From positions 1 to 20,719 of the IMG/VR virus record IMGVR_UViG_3300040789_000003: a stretch of DNA of 20,719 bases; one strand, written 5' to 3'. Source of the stretch: a virus. Below the pieces are notes generated by a model. The model was not told the origin of the DNA. It ran no database searches and was given only the letters and a program-made list of their open reading frames with translations. Shown here piece by piece: positions 1-5,421 of this stretch; the stretch's first letter is position 1; each line of letters begins with the position of its first letter. A program made the translations under genes and the position numbers.

Positions 1-50
1 AGAATTTGGCTATTTATTACAAAACTTTGATGGGCTTTTCACTTTATACA

Positions 51-75
51 GTGTTACCCATCTTTTAAAAATGGC
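51..75. repeat. Left arm of inverted repeat bounding the DUF6527 gene
   Basis: GTGTTACCCA at 51-60 is the exact reverse complement of TGGGTAACAC at 398-407. The similarity extends inward (AAAAATGGC at 67-75 against GCCATTTTT at 384-392) and outward (ATACA at 46-50 against TGTAT at 411-415, after a 3-nt offset). The two arms enclose the whole gene at 82-384. They could mark a mobile or cassette-like unit, or form a long-range RNA stem; the sequence alone does not decide. Confidence 0.6.
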
Positions 76-81
76 GGACAA

Positions 82-384
82 ATGAAAGCTAAATTAGATA
101 AGATTAACGGAATTGATTACTTGACTTTTAAGGTGACAGAAGAAATTGGATTGATGCAATTGCCTGTAATAACTAAAGGAACAAGACAAGGCACAAATGC
201 TTGGACTTGGAACGGAAGTTTGGAAAGCCCAACACTAAGACCAAGCGTAAGAACAAACTACCACAATGGTAAAGAAATGACTGAAATACATTACTGGCTT
301 AATGATGGAATTGCTGATTGCTTGGGCGATTGTAAGGACGGAAACGCTGGCAAGAAACTAACTTTATTAGAAGTAGAACAGTAG
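82..384 (+). CDS. DUF6527 family small protein
   Basis: This 100-residue protein looks like the DUF6527 family, small phage and prophage proteins that were often mislabelled as ammonia monooxygenase. The diagnostic blocks are WTWNGSLESPTLRPSV at residues 41-56 and HYWLNDGIADCLGDC at 70-84, followed by the usual AGKKLTL near the C terminus. The Cys and His residues in the second block may bind a metal, but the family's biochemical function is not established. The gene is isolated: the next gene starts about 150 nt downstream. Long inverted repeats sit directly before its start and after its stop, so it may have arrived as a unit. Family call is from motif recognition only. Confidence 0.7.
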   Translation: MKAKLDKINGIDYLTFKVTEEIGLMQLPVITKGTRQGTNAWTWNGSLESPTLRPSVRTNYHNGKEMTEIHYWLNDGIADCLGDCKDGNAGKKLTLLEVEQ

Positions 385-415
385 CCATTTTTTATTGTGG
401 GTAACACAGTTGTAT
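384..415. repeat. Right arm of inverted repeat bounding the DUF6527 gene
   Basis: This is the partner of the arm at 51-75. It begins at the last base of the stop codon with GCCATTTTT and contains TGGGTAACAC at 398-407, a perfect 10-bp complement of 51-60. A second small match (TGTAT, 411-415) follows a 3-nt insertion, giving an imperfect arm of about 30 nt. Confidence 0.6.
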
Positions 416-421
416 GTGTCA

Positions 422-435
422 TTGAATATATTCAA
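422..435. promoter_or_regulatory. Operator-like palindrome TTGAATATATTCAA
   Basis: A perfect 14-bp palindrome lies about 97 bp before the HNH gene. A near-identical copy (TTGAAAATATTCAA) is at 501-514. Paired dyads of this length upstream of an early phage gene are typical of repressor operators, but no regulator gene is visible in the window, so the binding protein is unknown. Confidence 0.45.
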
Positions 436-500
436 CAATTAATAAAATAAAAATCAACCAGTTAACAATAAAACAGATGAATTAATTTAAGGATATTAGG

Positions 501-514
501 TTGAAAATATTCAA
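501..514. promoter_or_regulatory. Second operator-like dyad TTGAAAATATTCAA
   Basis: This copy differs from the perfect palindrome at 422-435 at one position. The dyad extends to 16 bp with the flanking G and C (500-515). It ends 17 nt before the ATG of the HNH gene, so a bound protein would block initiation or early elongation there. A weak -7-like TAAATATG follows at 522-529. Confidence 0.45.
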
Positions 515-531
515 CTAAAAATAAATATGTT

Positions 532-912
532 ATGAAGAAATTAAAAGGAATAGACGGAAAACTTGATGACGCATGGAGCTTGTTAGTAAAATTAAGGGGT
601 GGTAACAAGTGTTCTGTATGTCTTAAGACAAGTCTGCTTAACTCACACCACATTTACAGCAGGTCAAATAAATCTGTGCGTTGGGATGTGTTAAATGGTA
701 TATGTTTATGCGTAGGTTGCCACACGTTCAGCAGTAAGTTTTCGGCACACAAAACACCTACGGAGTTCACGTATTGGCTTGAAAGAAAGTATGGTAAACC
801 ATTCATGGAAAAGTTAATGTTAAAGGCTCATGGGTTAGGTAAGTTTACCCCGTTTGAAAAGGAAATAATGTTGAAAGAATTAATGGAAGAAATTAAAACT
901 TATGGGAACTAA
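532..912 (+). CDS. HNH/NinG-like zinc-binding nuclease-type protein
   Basis: The 126-residue product has an HNH-type zinc arrangement: C27-x2-C30, a His pair at 39-40 (SHHIYSR), then C60-x2-C63-H64. The layout resembles HNH/endonuclease VII folds and the lambda NinG (Rap) recombination-protein group, where Cys pairs hold a zinc and the central His is part of the active site. The likely role is DNA cleavage or recombination in phage replication, but no specific substrate can be inferred. The C-terminal 40 residues are helical and Lys/Glu-rich. The gene overlaps the next one by 11 nt, indicating a shared transcript. Two operator-like dyads precede it. Confidence 0.6.
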   Translation: MKKLKGIDGKLDDAWSLLVKLRGGNKCSVCLKTSLLNSHHIYSRSNKSVRWDVLNGICLCVGCHTFSSKFSAHKTPTEFTYWLERKYGKPFMEKLMLKAHGLGKFTPFEKEIMLKELMEEIKTYGN

Positions 913-1270
913 AAAATGTATGAATGAAGTAAGGATAGCAGCGGACAAGAAGAGGAGAGAAGAAAAAAAGGTTTTTATCGATTCTATTAAACCAACATTC
1001 TATTCTTTGGAAAATGATATATGCATGATGCTAGGTTTAGATATTAATCTGTTCAAGTCAAGATATCACAAAAGAGAATACGCAGACGGTAGAGCGATGT
1101 TGTTTGCAATCATGAGACCATTAACAAAGGATGTTATAGGGTTAAAATTGCTAGGCGGTATACACCGAAAAGGATACGATCACTCAACGCTTAAAACAGC
1201 TCTAAAGAAACACGAGGATTTGTACGGTAGTGATAAAAGATATACTCAAATGTTTGATTTATTAAAGTAA
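902..1270 (+). CDS. Stand-alone DnaA domain IV-like DNA-binding protein
   Basis: The 122-residue product carries a C-terminal block, GYDHSTLKTALKKHEDL at residues 91-107, matching the signature helix of DnaA domain IV (GRDHSTVxxAxxKI in the host protein). The preceding residues 60-88, including AMLFAIMRPLTKDVIG, fit the upstream helices of that helix-turn-helix. There is no AAA+ ATPase, so this is only the origin-box-binding domain, after a basic N terminus. Such proteins occur in Bacteroidota phages and could direct replication initiation or compete with host DnaA; that is inference. The start overlaps the HNH gene by 11 nt; an alternative ATG lies at 920. The next small ORF starts in its stop codon (TAATG). 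Confidence 0.65.
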   Translation: MGTKKCMNEVRIAADKKRREEKKVFIDSIKPTFYSLENDICMMLGLDINLFKSRYHKREYADGRAMLFAIMRPLTKDVIGLKLLGGIHRKGYDHSTLKTALKKHEDLYGSDKRYTQMFDLLK

Positions 1271-1416
1271 TGCCCAACAGTTACGACAAGCCATTAACAG
1301 CACAACAGTTCTACGATAGCATTAAAGACAAAGATTCTTACTATTGGAAAACATCAGGAAGGCATACATATGCTGTAATGCTGGATTGGGAGAAAAATAA
1401 AAAGAAGAAAAAATAG
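1270..1416 (+). CDS. Small hypothetical protein (48 aa)
   Basis: An ATG inside the stop of the DnaA-like gene (TAATG) opens a 48-codon ORF ending in a Lys-rich tail (EKNKKKKK). It begins MPNSYDKPLTAQQFYDSIKD and has aromatic residues in the middle (DSYYWKTSGRHTY). No family is recognised. The stop-start overlap supports translational coupling and a common operon with the two genes before it. Its stop ends one base before the TTCCATATTTGGAA dyad, so the operon ends cleanly at the next promoter. Confidence 0.55.
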   Translation: MPNSYDKPLTAQQFYDSIKDKDSYYWKTSGRHTYAVMLDWEKNKKKKK

Positions 1417-1455
1417 TTCCATATTTGGAAGGTAAATAAATTATAGTTAGTATTG
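1417..1455 (+). promoter_or_regulatory. Bacteroidota-type promoter with overlapping dyad, copy 1
   Basis: The dyad TTCCATATTTGGAA (1417-1430) contains a -33 TTG at 1425-1427. Exactly 20 bp later comes TAGTATTG (1448-1455), one mismatch from the Bacteroidota -7 consensus TAnnTTTG. The next gene starts 21 nt further on. The same dyad, 20-bp spacing and TAGTATTG recur at 2453-2491, which makes chance unlikely. The dyad overlapping the -33 box suggests control by a repressor or activator. Confidence 0.65.
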
Positions 1456-1476
1456 TCTTAACGAAACAATAAGAAA

Positions 1477-1680
1477 ATGAATTACAAATTACTAGGCTTA
1501 ATAATATGCTTACTTTCTGGAATAGTTTCCTCGGTTGGTTACTTCTTTATCTTTAAAAATATGACAATGCAACAATTAGAATTAATAGTTTACTCGGTAT
1601 TACTTATGATAACAATTCCTTTTGCAATTAAAGCGGTTAGGGATTTGATAAAGGAAGGGTTTGACCATTGGAAGGTTTAA
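1477..1680 (+). CDS. Small membrane protein with two transmembrane segments
   Basis: The 67-residue product has two hydrophobic stretches, about residues 5-26 (LLGLIICLLSGIVSSVGYFF) and 35-53, joined by a short polar loop, then a charged C terminus (KAVRDLIKEGFDHWKV). It should be an inner-membrane hairpin. No family is recognised; a holin-like or superinfection-exclusion role is possible but nothing supports one specifically. The gene has its own promoter (1417-1455) and is monocistronic, followed by a long stem-loop that starts in its stop region. Confidence 0.55.
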   Translation: MNYKLLGLIICLLSGIVSSVGYFFIFKNMTMQQLELIVYSVLLMITIPFAIKAVRDLIKEGFDHWKV

Positions 1681-1780
1681 CGGCTCTAATAAAATGCAGT
1701 AGCGCAACCGCTACACTTGAATAGAAGCAATCACGCACCTTGCGCTATTCATTTTATTTTTTTGTTGTGGTGCGTTAAAT
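1675..1780. repeat. Long stem-loop resembling an integron attC site
   Basis: GTTTAAC (1675-1681) fits the attC R'' pattern RYYYAAC, and GTTAAAT (1774-1780) fits the R' pattern GTTRRRY; with the adjoining bases they pair over 8 positions. Inside, ATAAAATG (1689-1696) pairs with 1750-1757, and TAGCGCAA (1700-1707) pairs with TTGCGCTA (1740-1747), with unpaired bases only between the two helices. Length (106 nt) and bulged single-stem design are attC-like. It also ends in a T-rich run, so it may serve as a terminator for the 1477 gene. No integron integrase is seen. Confidence 0.4.
1764..1778. repeat. Left arm of inverted repeat bounding the 1790 gene
   Basis: GTTGTGGTGCGTTAA at 1764-1778 is the reverse complement, with one mismatch, of TTAATGCACCACAAC at 2005-2019. 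The pair starts 12 nt before the ATG and overlaps the stop codon of the intervening gene, enclosing it exactly. Confidence 0.65.
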
Positions 1781-1789
1781 TTTGAAACA

Positions 1790-2008
1790 ATGACTAAGAA
1801 AGAATTTGAAACAACTGATGAACCTTTATGTATGATTGTATCGCTTGACCCCAGCACAGGAAAAGTGCTTTACGATACTTATGATTGGCGAACCCAAGAT
1901 GGATGGCTGATAGACTTTAAAAAGGACTTTCCAAAAATGATGCACTTTTCTACTCTTAACCCTGCTGCCATTCGTGAACGAAAAAAAATGTTTGGACTGG
2001 TGTCTTAA
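1790..2008 (+). CDS. Hypothetical protein (72 aa), inverted-repeat-bounded
   Basis: The 72-residue product (MTKKEFETTDEPLCMIVSLD at the start) is mixed polar and hydrophobic, with no transmembrane segment and no recognised domain. The middle has an aromatic-rich stretch, LYDTYDWRTQDGWLIDF. It is bounded on both sides by a 15-bp inverted repeat with one mismatch and preceded by an attC-like stem-loop. That is the pattern of a mobile gene cassette: one small ORF of unknown function, almost no spare sequence. Expression would need an outside promoter, since no promoter is evident in the short leader. Confidence 0.5.
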   Translation: MTKKEFETTDEPLCMIVSLDPSTGKVLYDTYDWRTQDGWLIDFKKDFPKMMHFSTLNPAAIRERKKMFGLVS

Positions 2009-2019
2009 TGCACCACAAC
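2005..2019. repeat. Right arm of inverted repeat bounding the 1790 gene
   Basis: TTAATGCACCACAAC overlaps the stop codon and matches the complement of 1764-1778 at 14 of 15 positions. It is followed by GTTAAGT (2020-2026), another GTTRRRY-like box, and by unannotated sequence up to the next ATG. Confidence 0.65.
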
Positions 2020-2065
2020 GTTAAGTATAACCGTTCGGGCGACTGAACAAAAAAAACAATATTAA

Positions 2066-2365
2066 ATGAGCGAAAAGAAAGCAAAAAATACTAAATCTTC
2101 AAAAAAGTCAAACACTAAGCCTGACGGTTATACGTTTTTAGGAACTGTTGTTTGTTTTCCAAAGAACAAAATACATTTTTATCAAGATCATAGATTTTGG
2201 GAAGGAGTACCGACAGATGTGGAATTTACCGTAAAAGAGGCTTCTACACATGATGACTTTTGGCTGGTAGCTGATGGTTACGGTAATTTAGAAAAGCCAA
2301 ATGCCTATGGTAACGGAAGTATTTGTGTGAAAGAAAAAGATATTAGATGGGCGTTATCCCAATAG
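2066..2365 (+). CDS. Hypothetical protein (99 aa)
   Basis: The 99-residue product has a basic Lys/Ser-rich N terminus (residues 3-18), then a compact beta-type region with Gly and aromatic residues (YTFLGTVVCFPKNKIHFYQD, then a block ending in the acidic pair EKDIRW). No family is recognised. The basic tail could contact nucleic acid, but this is only a composition argument. It follows the 1790 gene after 57 nt and is followed by a 67-nt stem-loop starting two bases after its stop, so it may be the last gene of a cassette-like pair. Confidence 0.5.
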   Translation: MSEKKAKNTKSSKKSNTKPDGYTFLGTVVCFPKNKIHFYQDHRFWEGVPTDVEFTVKEASTHDDFWLVADGYGNLEKPNAYGNGSICVKEKDIRWALSQ

Positions 2366-2366
2366 T

Positions 2367-2436
2367 GCCTAACACGAAAATAAAAGAGCTTGTGCGTTCC
2401 GTGTATCGAAGCGGAATGGCTTTTTATTTTCTGTTA
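2367..2436. repeat. Long imperfect stem-loop: terminator or attC-like element
   Basis: GAAAATAAAA (2376-2385) pairs perfectly with TTTTATTTTC (2422-2431). TAACA (2370-2374) pairs with TGTTA (2432-2436) across one bulged C at 2375, and TTCCG (2397-2401) pairs with CGGAA (2412-2416) around a 10-nt loop. GCCTAAC at 2367-2373 fits RYYYAAC, and the partner end GTTA is only a partial R' box. The U-rich 3' arm also fits an intrinsic terminator, which is the simpler reading. Confidence 0.45.
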
Positions 2437-2452
2437 TCATTAAAATAATTAC

Positions 2453-2491
2453 TTCCATATTTGGAAGCGATAAGAATAAATAGTAGTATTG
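2453..2491 (+). promoter_or_regulatory. Bacteroidota-type promoter with overlapping dyad, copy 2
   Basis: TTCCATATTTGGAA (2453-2466), a TTG at 2461-2463, a 20-bp spacer and TAGTATTG (2484-2491) repeat the architecture of 1417-1455. The OB-fold gene starts 22 nt downstream. The two spacers differ in sequence while the boxes and dyad are kept, which points to selection on the boxes rather than a recent duplication. Confidence 0.65.
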
Positions 2492-2513
2492 AATTAAATA
2501 AACTCAAAAACAA

Positions 2514-2822
2514 ATGAAATTCAAAGGAAAAGTAACTCATGTAACACCTACAGAAAATGGTGAGGACAAAAAAGGTAATCAAACTATGAAGAACAACTTC
2601 GTAGTAGAAGAAACAGAAGGGAAATACCCTAGCAAAATTCTAATCAACCAGTACAAGAGCGGTGAACACGTTCAATACTTTAAAGAAGTTAACGTTGGTG
2701 AGGTGGTCGAGGTTGAATACTCTACAACAGTAAGCGAGTACAATGGTAAACACTACGGAAACAATAACATGTTCAGATTAGAAGTAATTGAAAAAGCTGA
2801 CTTTATAGACGCTCCTTACTAA
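2514..2822 (+). CDS. DUF3127-like OB-fold (SSB-type) protein
   Basis: The 102-residue protein resembles DUF3127, a Bacteroidota family with an OB-fold related to single-stranded DNA-binding proteins. The visible pattern is KGKVTHVTPTENG at residues 4-16, KNNFVVEETEGKYPSKI at 26-42, then GEVVEVEYSTTVSEYNGKHY near 62-81, which matches the family order of strands and the conserved EYNG-x-Y turn. The likely role is ssDNA binding during phage replication or recombination, in the cytoplasm. Its own promoter lies just upstream, and it sits immediately before the terminase genes. Binding activity is inferred from the fold. Confidence 0.65.
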   Translation: MKFKGKVTHVTPTENGEDKKGNQTMKNNFVVEETEGKYPSKILINQYKSGEHVQYFKEVNVGEVVEVEYSTTVSEYNGKHYGNNNMFRLEVIEKADFIDAPY

Positions 2823-2886
2823 TTAAAAACTTAACATAATAACGTGAATTTTTCAGATATTGAAATAATAATTAAAAAAATAGAAG

Positions 2887-3363
2887 ATGCCAGCGCCTAA
2901 AGGAAACAACTACTGGGAATTTAGAAACAAGCACGGAGCAAATCACAAGTATACTCCTGAAAATCTGTGGGAAGAAGCAGTAGCCTATTTTGATTGGATG
3001 AAGGAAAGGGTTTGGAACAAGAAGGAAGCAATTAAAAGCGGAGAGCTTGCTGGAAGCGTTATGGATGTGCCTACCCAAACCCCAATGAGTATAGAGTCGT
3101 TTTGTTTGTTCGCTGATATAAGTCGTCAAACCTTAATAAATTATGAAAGTAACAAAGAAGGATACCAAGATTTTTTTGAAGTCACAACACGCATAAGGAA
3201 TATTATAGACAGTCAGCAGTTTGAGGGGGCTACTGTAGGCGCTTACAATCCTAATATAATAGCTAGGAAACTAGGTTTAACAGATAGGAGAGATATTACA
3301 TCAGACAACAAGCCATTACCACCTACTCAAATCATATTCACAGATGATATAAACGATGTCTGA
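2887..3363 (+). CDS. terS: Terminase small subunit (P22 gp3-like)
   Basis: The 158-residue protein fits the gp3-type small terminase family. It opens MPAPKGNNYWEFRNKHGA, with WEEAVAYFDWMKER at about 29-42, then SIESFCLFADISRQTLINYE at 68-87 (the DNA-recognition helix-turn-helix) and FEGATVGAYNPNIIARKLGL at 112-131. It would recognise the packaging site and regulate the large subunit. The start fits the family N terminus; no Shine-Dalgarno is present. It overlaps the large terminase by 8 nt, as expected for a coupled pair. Confidence 0.85.
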   Translation: MPAPKGNNYWEFRNKHGANHKYTPENLWEEAVAYFDWMKERVWNKKEAIKSGELAGSVMDVPTQTPMSIESFCLFADISRQTLINYESNKEGYQDFFEVTTRIRNIIDSQQFEGATVGAYNPNIIARKLGLTDRRDITSDNKPLPPTQIIFTDDINDV

Positions 3364-4573
3364 GAATGTAAAGAAGATATTCCTACTACCTCATCAGAAG
3401 GAGTTTATTAAGTCTAAAGCTATGCATACAGCCATAGTAGGCGGTTATGGCAGCGGAAAGACTGAGGGAGGTTTATATAAAATCTTTTCTGTAATGTTGA
3501 GGAACAGGGTTGACACAGGTTATTACCTACCTACCTATGGGCTAGTTGAAGATGTGGCAATCAAGAAAGCTCCAATAGTTCTAAAGAGAATGGGGATAGA
3601 CTACTCAATTAAAATGAAGCCTTACAACTTGACTTTAAAAGGGTTTGGTACAATGATGCTTAGATCAATGGAGAAGCCAGATTATATAGCTGGGTATGAG
3701 GTGGGGTACTCTATCATTGACGAGATTGACAGAATGAGCAAGAAAAAAGCGGAAGAAGCATTTAACGCCATAACTGCTCGTAATCGTGCTTTAATGGAGT
3801 TTGATAAGAACTCTATTGATTTTGTTTGTACGCCTGAGGGCTATAGTTTCTTGTATGATTTTTTCGTTACCAAGAAAAGCCCAAACAAAAAGCTTATCAA
3901 GGCTAAGACGTCAGATAATCCATTCCTTCCATCTGATTACATAGACCAACTAAGAGAGAACTATACTCCTGAGCAGTTAGAAGCTTACTTGAATGGTGAG
4001 TTTGTTAACATGACTACAGGAAGCGTTTACAGGGATTACAACAAGGAAAAAAACTACTCACCAAGGGAGATATTACACAATGATTTGCTGCATGTTGGGG
4101 TAGACTTTAATATGGGGAATATGAGCGCGGTGGTACATGTGGTAGATGGTTTGACGGCAACTGCAGTAGCGGAGGTTTCAAACTCTTATGATACTAGGTC
4201 GTTGGCAGAGGAGTTGAAGTATAGATATCCTAGACATCGAATCGTTATATACCCCGATGCGTCAGGCTCTAACAGGAAGACATCAGCATCAAAGACAGAC
4301 GTTCAAATATTAAAGAGGTATGGTTTTACAGTCAAAAACTTAACAAGAAACCCCTTTGTTAAAGATAGAATCAACACAATGAATAATGCTTTCGAAAAAA
4401 TGCTTTACTTTGTGAACCACATGAATTGCCCTTCATACTCTGAATGCTTACAACAACTACCATACAAGGGTAATGAGCCAGACAAGACAAAGGGATTAGA
4501 TCATTTACCAGATGCTGGTGGGTACTTTGTTTGGTGGATGTTTGGGAAAGGAAAGAAAACAACTAAATTTTAA
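3356..4573 (+). CDS. terL: Terminase large subunit
   Basis: The 405-residue protein has a full two-domain terminase. The ATPase half shows Walker A GGYGSGKT at 29-36, Walker B IIDEID at 120-125 with catalytic Glu123, and a coupling motif CTPEG at 158-162. The nuclease half shows the acidic RNase H-type residues: D250 in VGVDFNMG, D301 in IYPDASGS, and D382/D386 in LDHLPDAGGY. It drives DNA packaging into proheads and makes the headful or site cut. Its length is typical of compact large terminases. It overlaps the small subunit by 8 nt. Confidence 0.93.
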   Translation: MSENVKKIFLLPHQKEFIKSKAMHTAIVGGYGSGKTEGGLYKIFSVMLRNRVDTGYYLPTYGLVEDVAIKKAPIVLKRMGIDYSIKMKPYNLTLKGFGTMMLRSMEKPDYIAGYEVGYSIIDEIDRMSKKKAEEAFNAITARNRALMEFDKNSIDFVCTPEGYSFLYDFFVTKKSPNKKLIKAKTSDNPFLPSDYIDQLRENYTPEQLEAYLNGEFVNMTTGSVYRDYNKEKNYSPREILHNDLLHVGVDFNMGNMSAVVHVVDGLTATAVAEVSNSYDTRSLAEELKYRYPRHRIVIYPDASGSNRKTSASKTDVQILKRYGFTVKNLTRNPFVKDRINTMNNAFEKMLYFVNHMNCPSYSECLQQLPYKGNEPDKTKGLDHLPDAGGYFVWWMFGKGKKTTKF

Positions 4574-4577
4574 TTAT

Positions 4578-4703
4578 ATGAAAAACAAGTTTATGTATTA
4601 TATTGGAAGAGCGACAGGGTTTGTTTTGATTTGTCTTGTGTTGCTTACTAGCTATGTAGCTTTAAAGGTGTGGACTGAATGGTTAATTAAAAACTTATGG
4701 TAA
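4578..4703 (+). CDS. Small single-span membrane protein (41 aa)
   Basis: Starting at ATG 4578, five bases after the terminase stop, this gives 41 residues with one hydrophobic segment at about 13-31 (TGFVLICLVLLTSYVALKV) flanked by basic residues on the N-terminal side. An upstream in-frame ATG at 4512 would lie inside the terminase gene, so 4578 is preferred. No family is recognised; a holin-like role is conceivable from size alone but there is no lysis gene beside it. It overlaps the next gene by 7 nt, so it belongs to the structural operon. Confidence 0.5.
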   Translation: MKNKFMYYIGRATGFVLICLVLLTSYVALKVWTEWLIKNLW

Positions 4704-5260
4704 AGAATACAATCTTCACAACGGAGCGATTAATTTCTTACACATTCCCTTCATCTTGGGATGACATAGATTACAGAACATTTAAGCTTCTTAACTTCGA
4801 GGATAAGACTGGTTTGTTTCATTTGCTTACTGGACTGGATAAAGAAGTAATTGAAAACATTCATGTATACAAGCACCTTGACAAAGCACTAGATAAGTTA
4901 ATGAGTGTTGAGTATCCTAAGGAGTTGCCAAGCAGGATAAAAGGGGTTAAGTTGTGTGATAAGATAACGGGGGAATCTATCGGTCAGTACGAAGATGCTA
5001 AACTATCAATTAATCAAGATGGAGTTAACGCGCCTCCGATAGTAGTAGCTATATACCTACAAGAATCAAAGGGGTATGACTACGACAAGGCGCTACTATT
5101 ATCTAAGGAAATAGAGAAGATGCCATTCTACATTGTGGTAAATGCGTACAATTTTTTTTTGACCAAATCAATAAACAAGAGGACTACTTGGTTAAGTCGC
5201 TTGCTCCTAATAATTCGAAGTATAGCGAAAAGATTAAAGCAGCTGGTTATGAAAAACTAG
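4697..5260 (+). CDS. Tail-assembly-chaperone-like protein, zero-frame product
   Basis: The 187-residue zero-frame product begins with a region like Bacteroidota phage chaperone proteins: YTFPSSWDDIDYRTFKLL at 15-32, LLTGLDKEVIENI at 43-55, and PPIVVAIYLQESKGYDYDKA at about 113-132. After the T9 run at 5152-5160 the zero frame continues with 33 basic, low-complexity residues ending KRLKQLVMKN, while the -1 frame continues in a more protein-like sequence for 87 codons. This is the gpG/gpGT arrangement of tail assembly chaperones. It is odd that the gene follows the terminase rather than preceding the tape measure. The chaperone role is inferred from similarity and layout. Confidence 0.5.
   Translation: MVKNTIFTTERLISYTFPSSWDDIDYRTFKLLNFEDKTGLFHLLTGLDKEVIENIHVYKHLDKALDKLMSVEYPKELPSRIKGVKLCDKITGESIGQYEDAKLSINQDGVNAPPIVVAIYLQESKGYDYDKALLLSKEIEKMPFYIVVNAYNFFLTKSINKRTTWLSRLLLIIRSIAKRLKQLVMKN
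5152..5160 (+). other. Probable -1 frameshift site (T9)
   Basis: The zero-frame codons are AAT TTT TTT TTG. Two adjacent TTT codons preceded by T form the slippery heptamer T TTT TTT, so slipping back one base puts the ribosome in the frame that continues TTT GAC CAA. A fused product of about 241 residues (154 + 87) would result. A T9 run is also a classic site for sequencing or assembly error, so the alternative is one uninterrupted gene. Confidence 0.5.
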
Positions 5261-5421
5261 GAGAGGTGTTTGGTTTTATGGTGACTTTAAACGACTTATC
5301 AGAGGGATGTATGATAAAACAAAAAAAAATACTTAAATTGCCTGTGTCAGATATACATCAACAAATGATTTATCGAAGTTGGTTAACACATTGCGACAGG
5401 AAGTTTGAAGAAACGCTATGA
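5158..5421 (+). CDS. -1 frame extension of the chaperone-like gene
   Basis: From the slip site this frame runs 87 codons to the stop at 5419-5421, which overlaps the next gene's ATG (ATGA). Its sequence is plausible as a real domain: FDQINKQEDYLVKSLAP, then EKLGEVFGFMVTLNDLSEG and a closing KKILKLPVSDIHQQMIYRSW. No ATG opens the frame near the junction; a TTG at 5188 could start a separate 77-residue product. The likeliest product is the fusion made by -1 frameshifting, analogous to gpGT, where the extension contacts the tape measure protein. Confidence 0.5.
   Translation, partial: FDQINKQEDYLVKSLAPNNSKYSEKIKAAGYEKLGEVFGFMVTLNDLSEGCMIKQKKILKLPVSDIHQQMIYRSWLTHCDRKFEETL

Noticed and set aside
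1-81. A possible promoter or coding remnant at the window start
   Set aside because: TTTG and a TATA-like stretch exist but spacing and consensus are poor, and stops occur in the frames inspected.
2844-2900. An 18-codon GTG-initiated ORF in the leader of the small terminase, overlapping its start
   Set aside because: It is short, has a weak start and shares no recognised family; a leader peptide is possible but unsupported.
4512-4577. Extension of the 41-residue membrane protein to an upstream ATG
   Set aside because: This 22-residue extension lies within the terminase coding sequence and adds a Cys/Gly-rich stretch unlike a signal; the downstream ATG gives a cleaner membrane protein.
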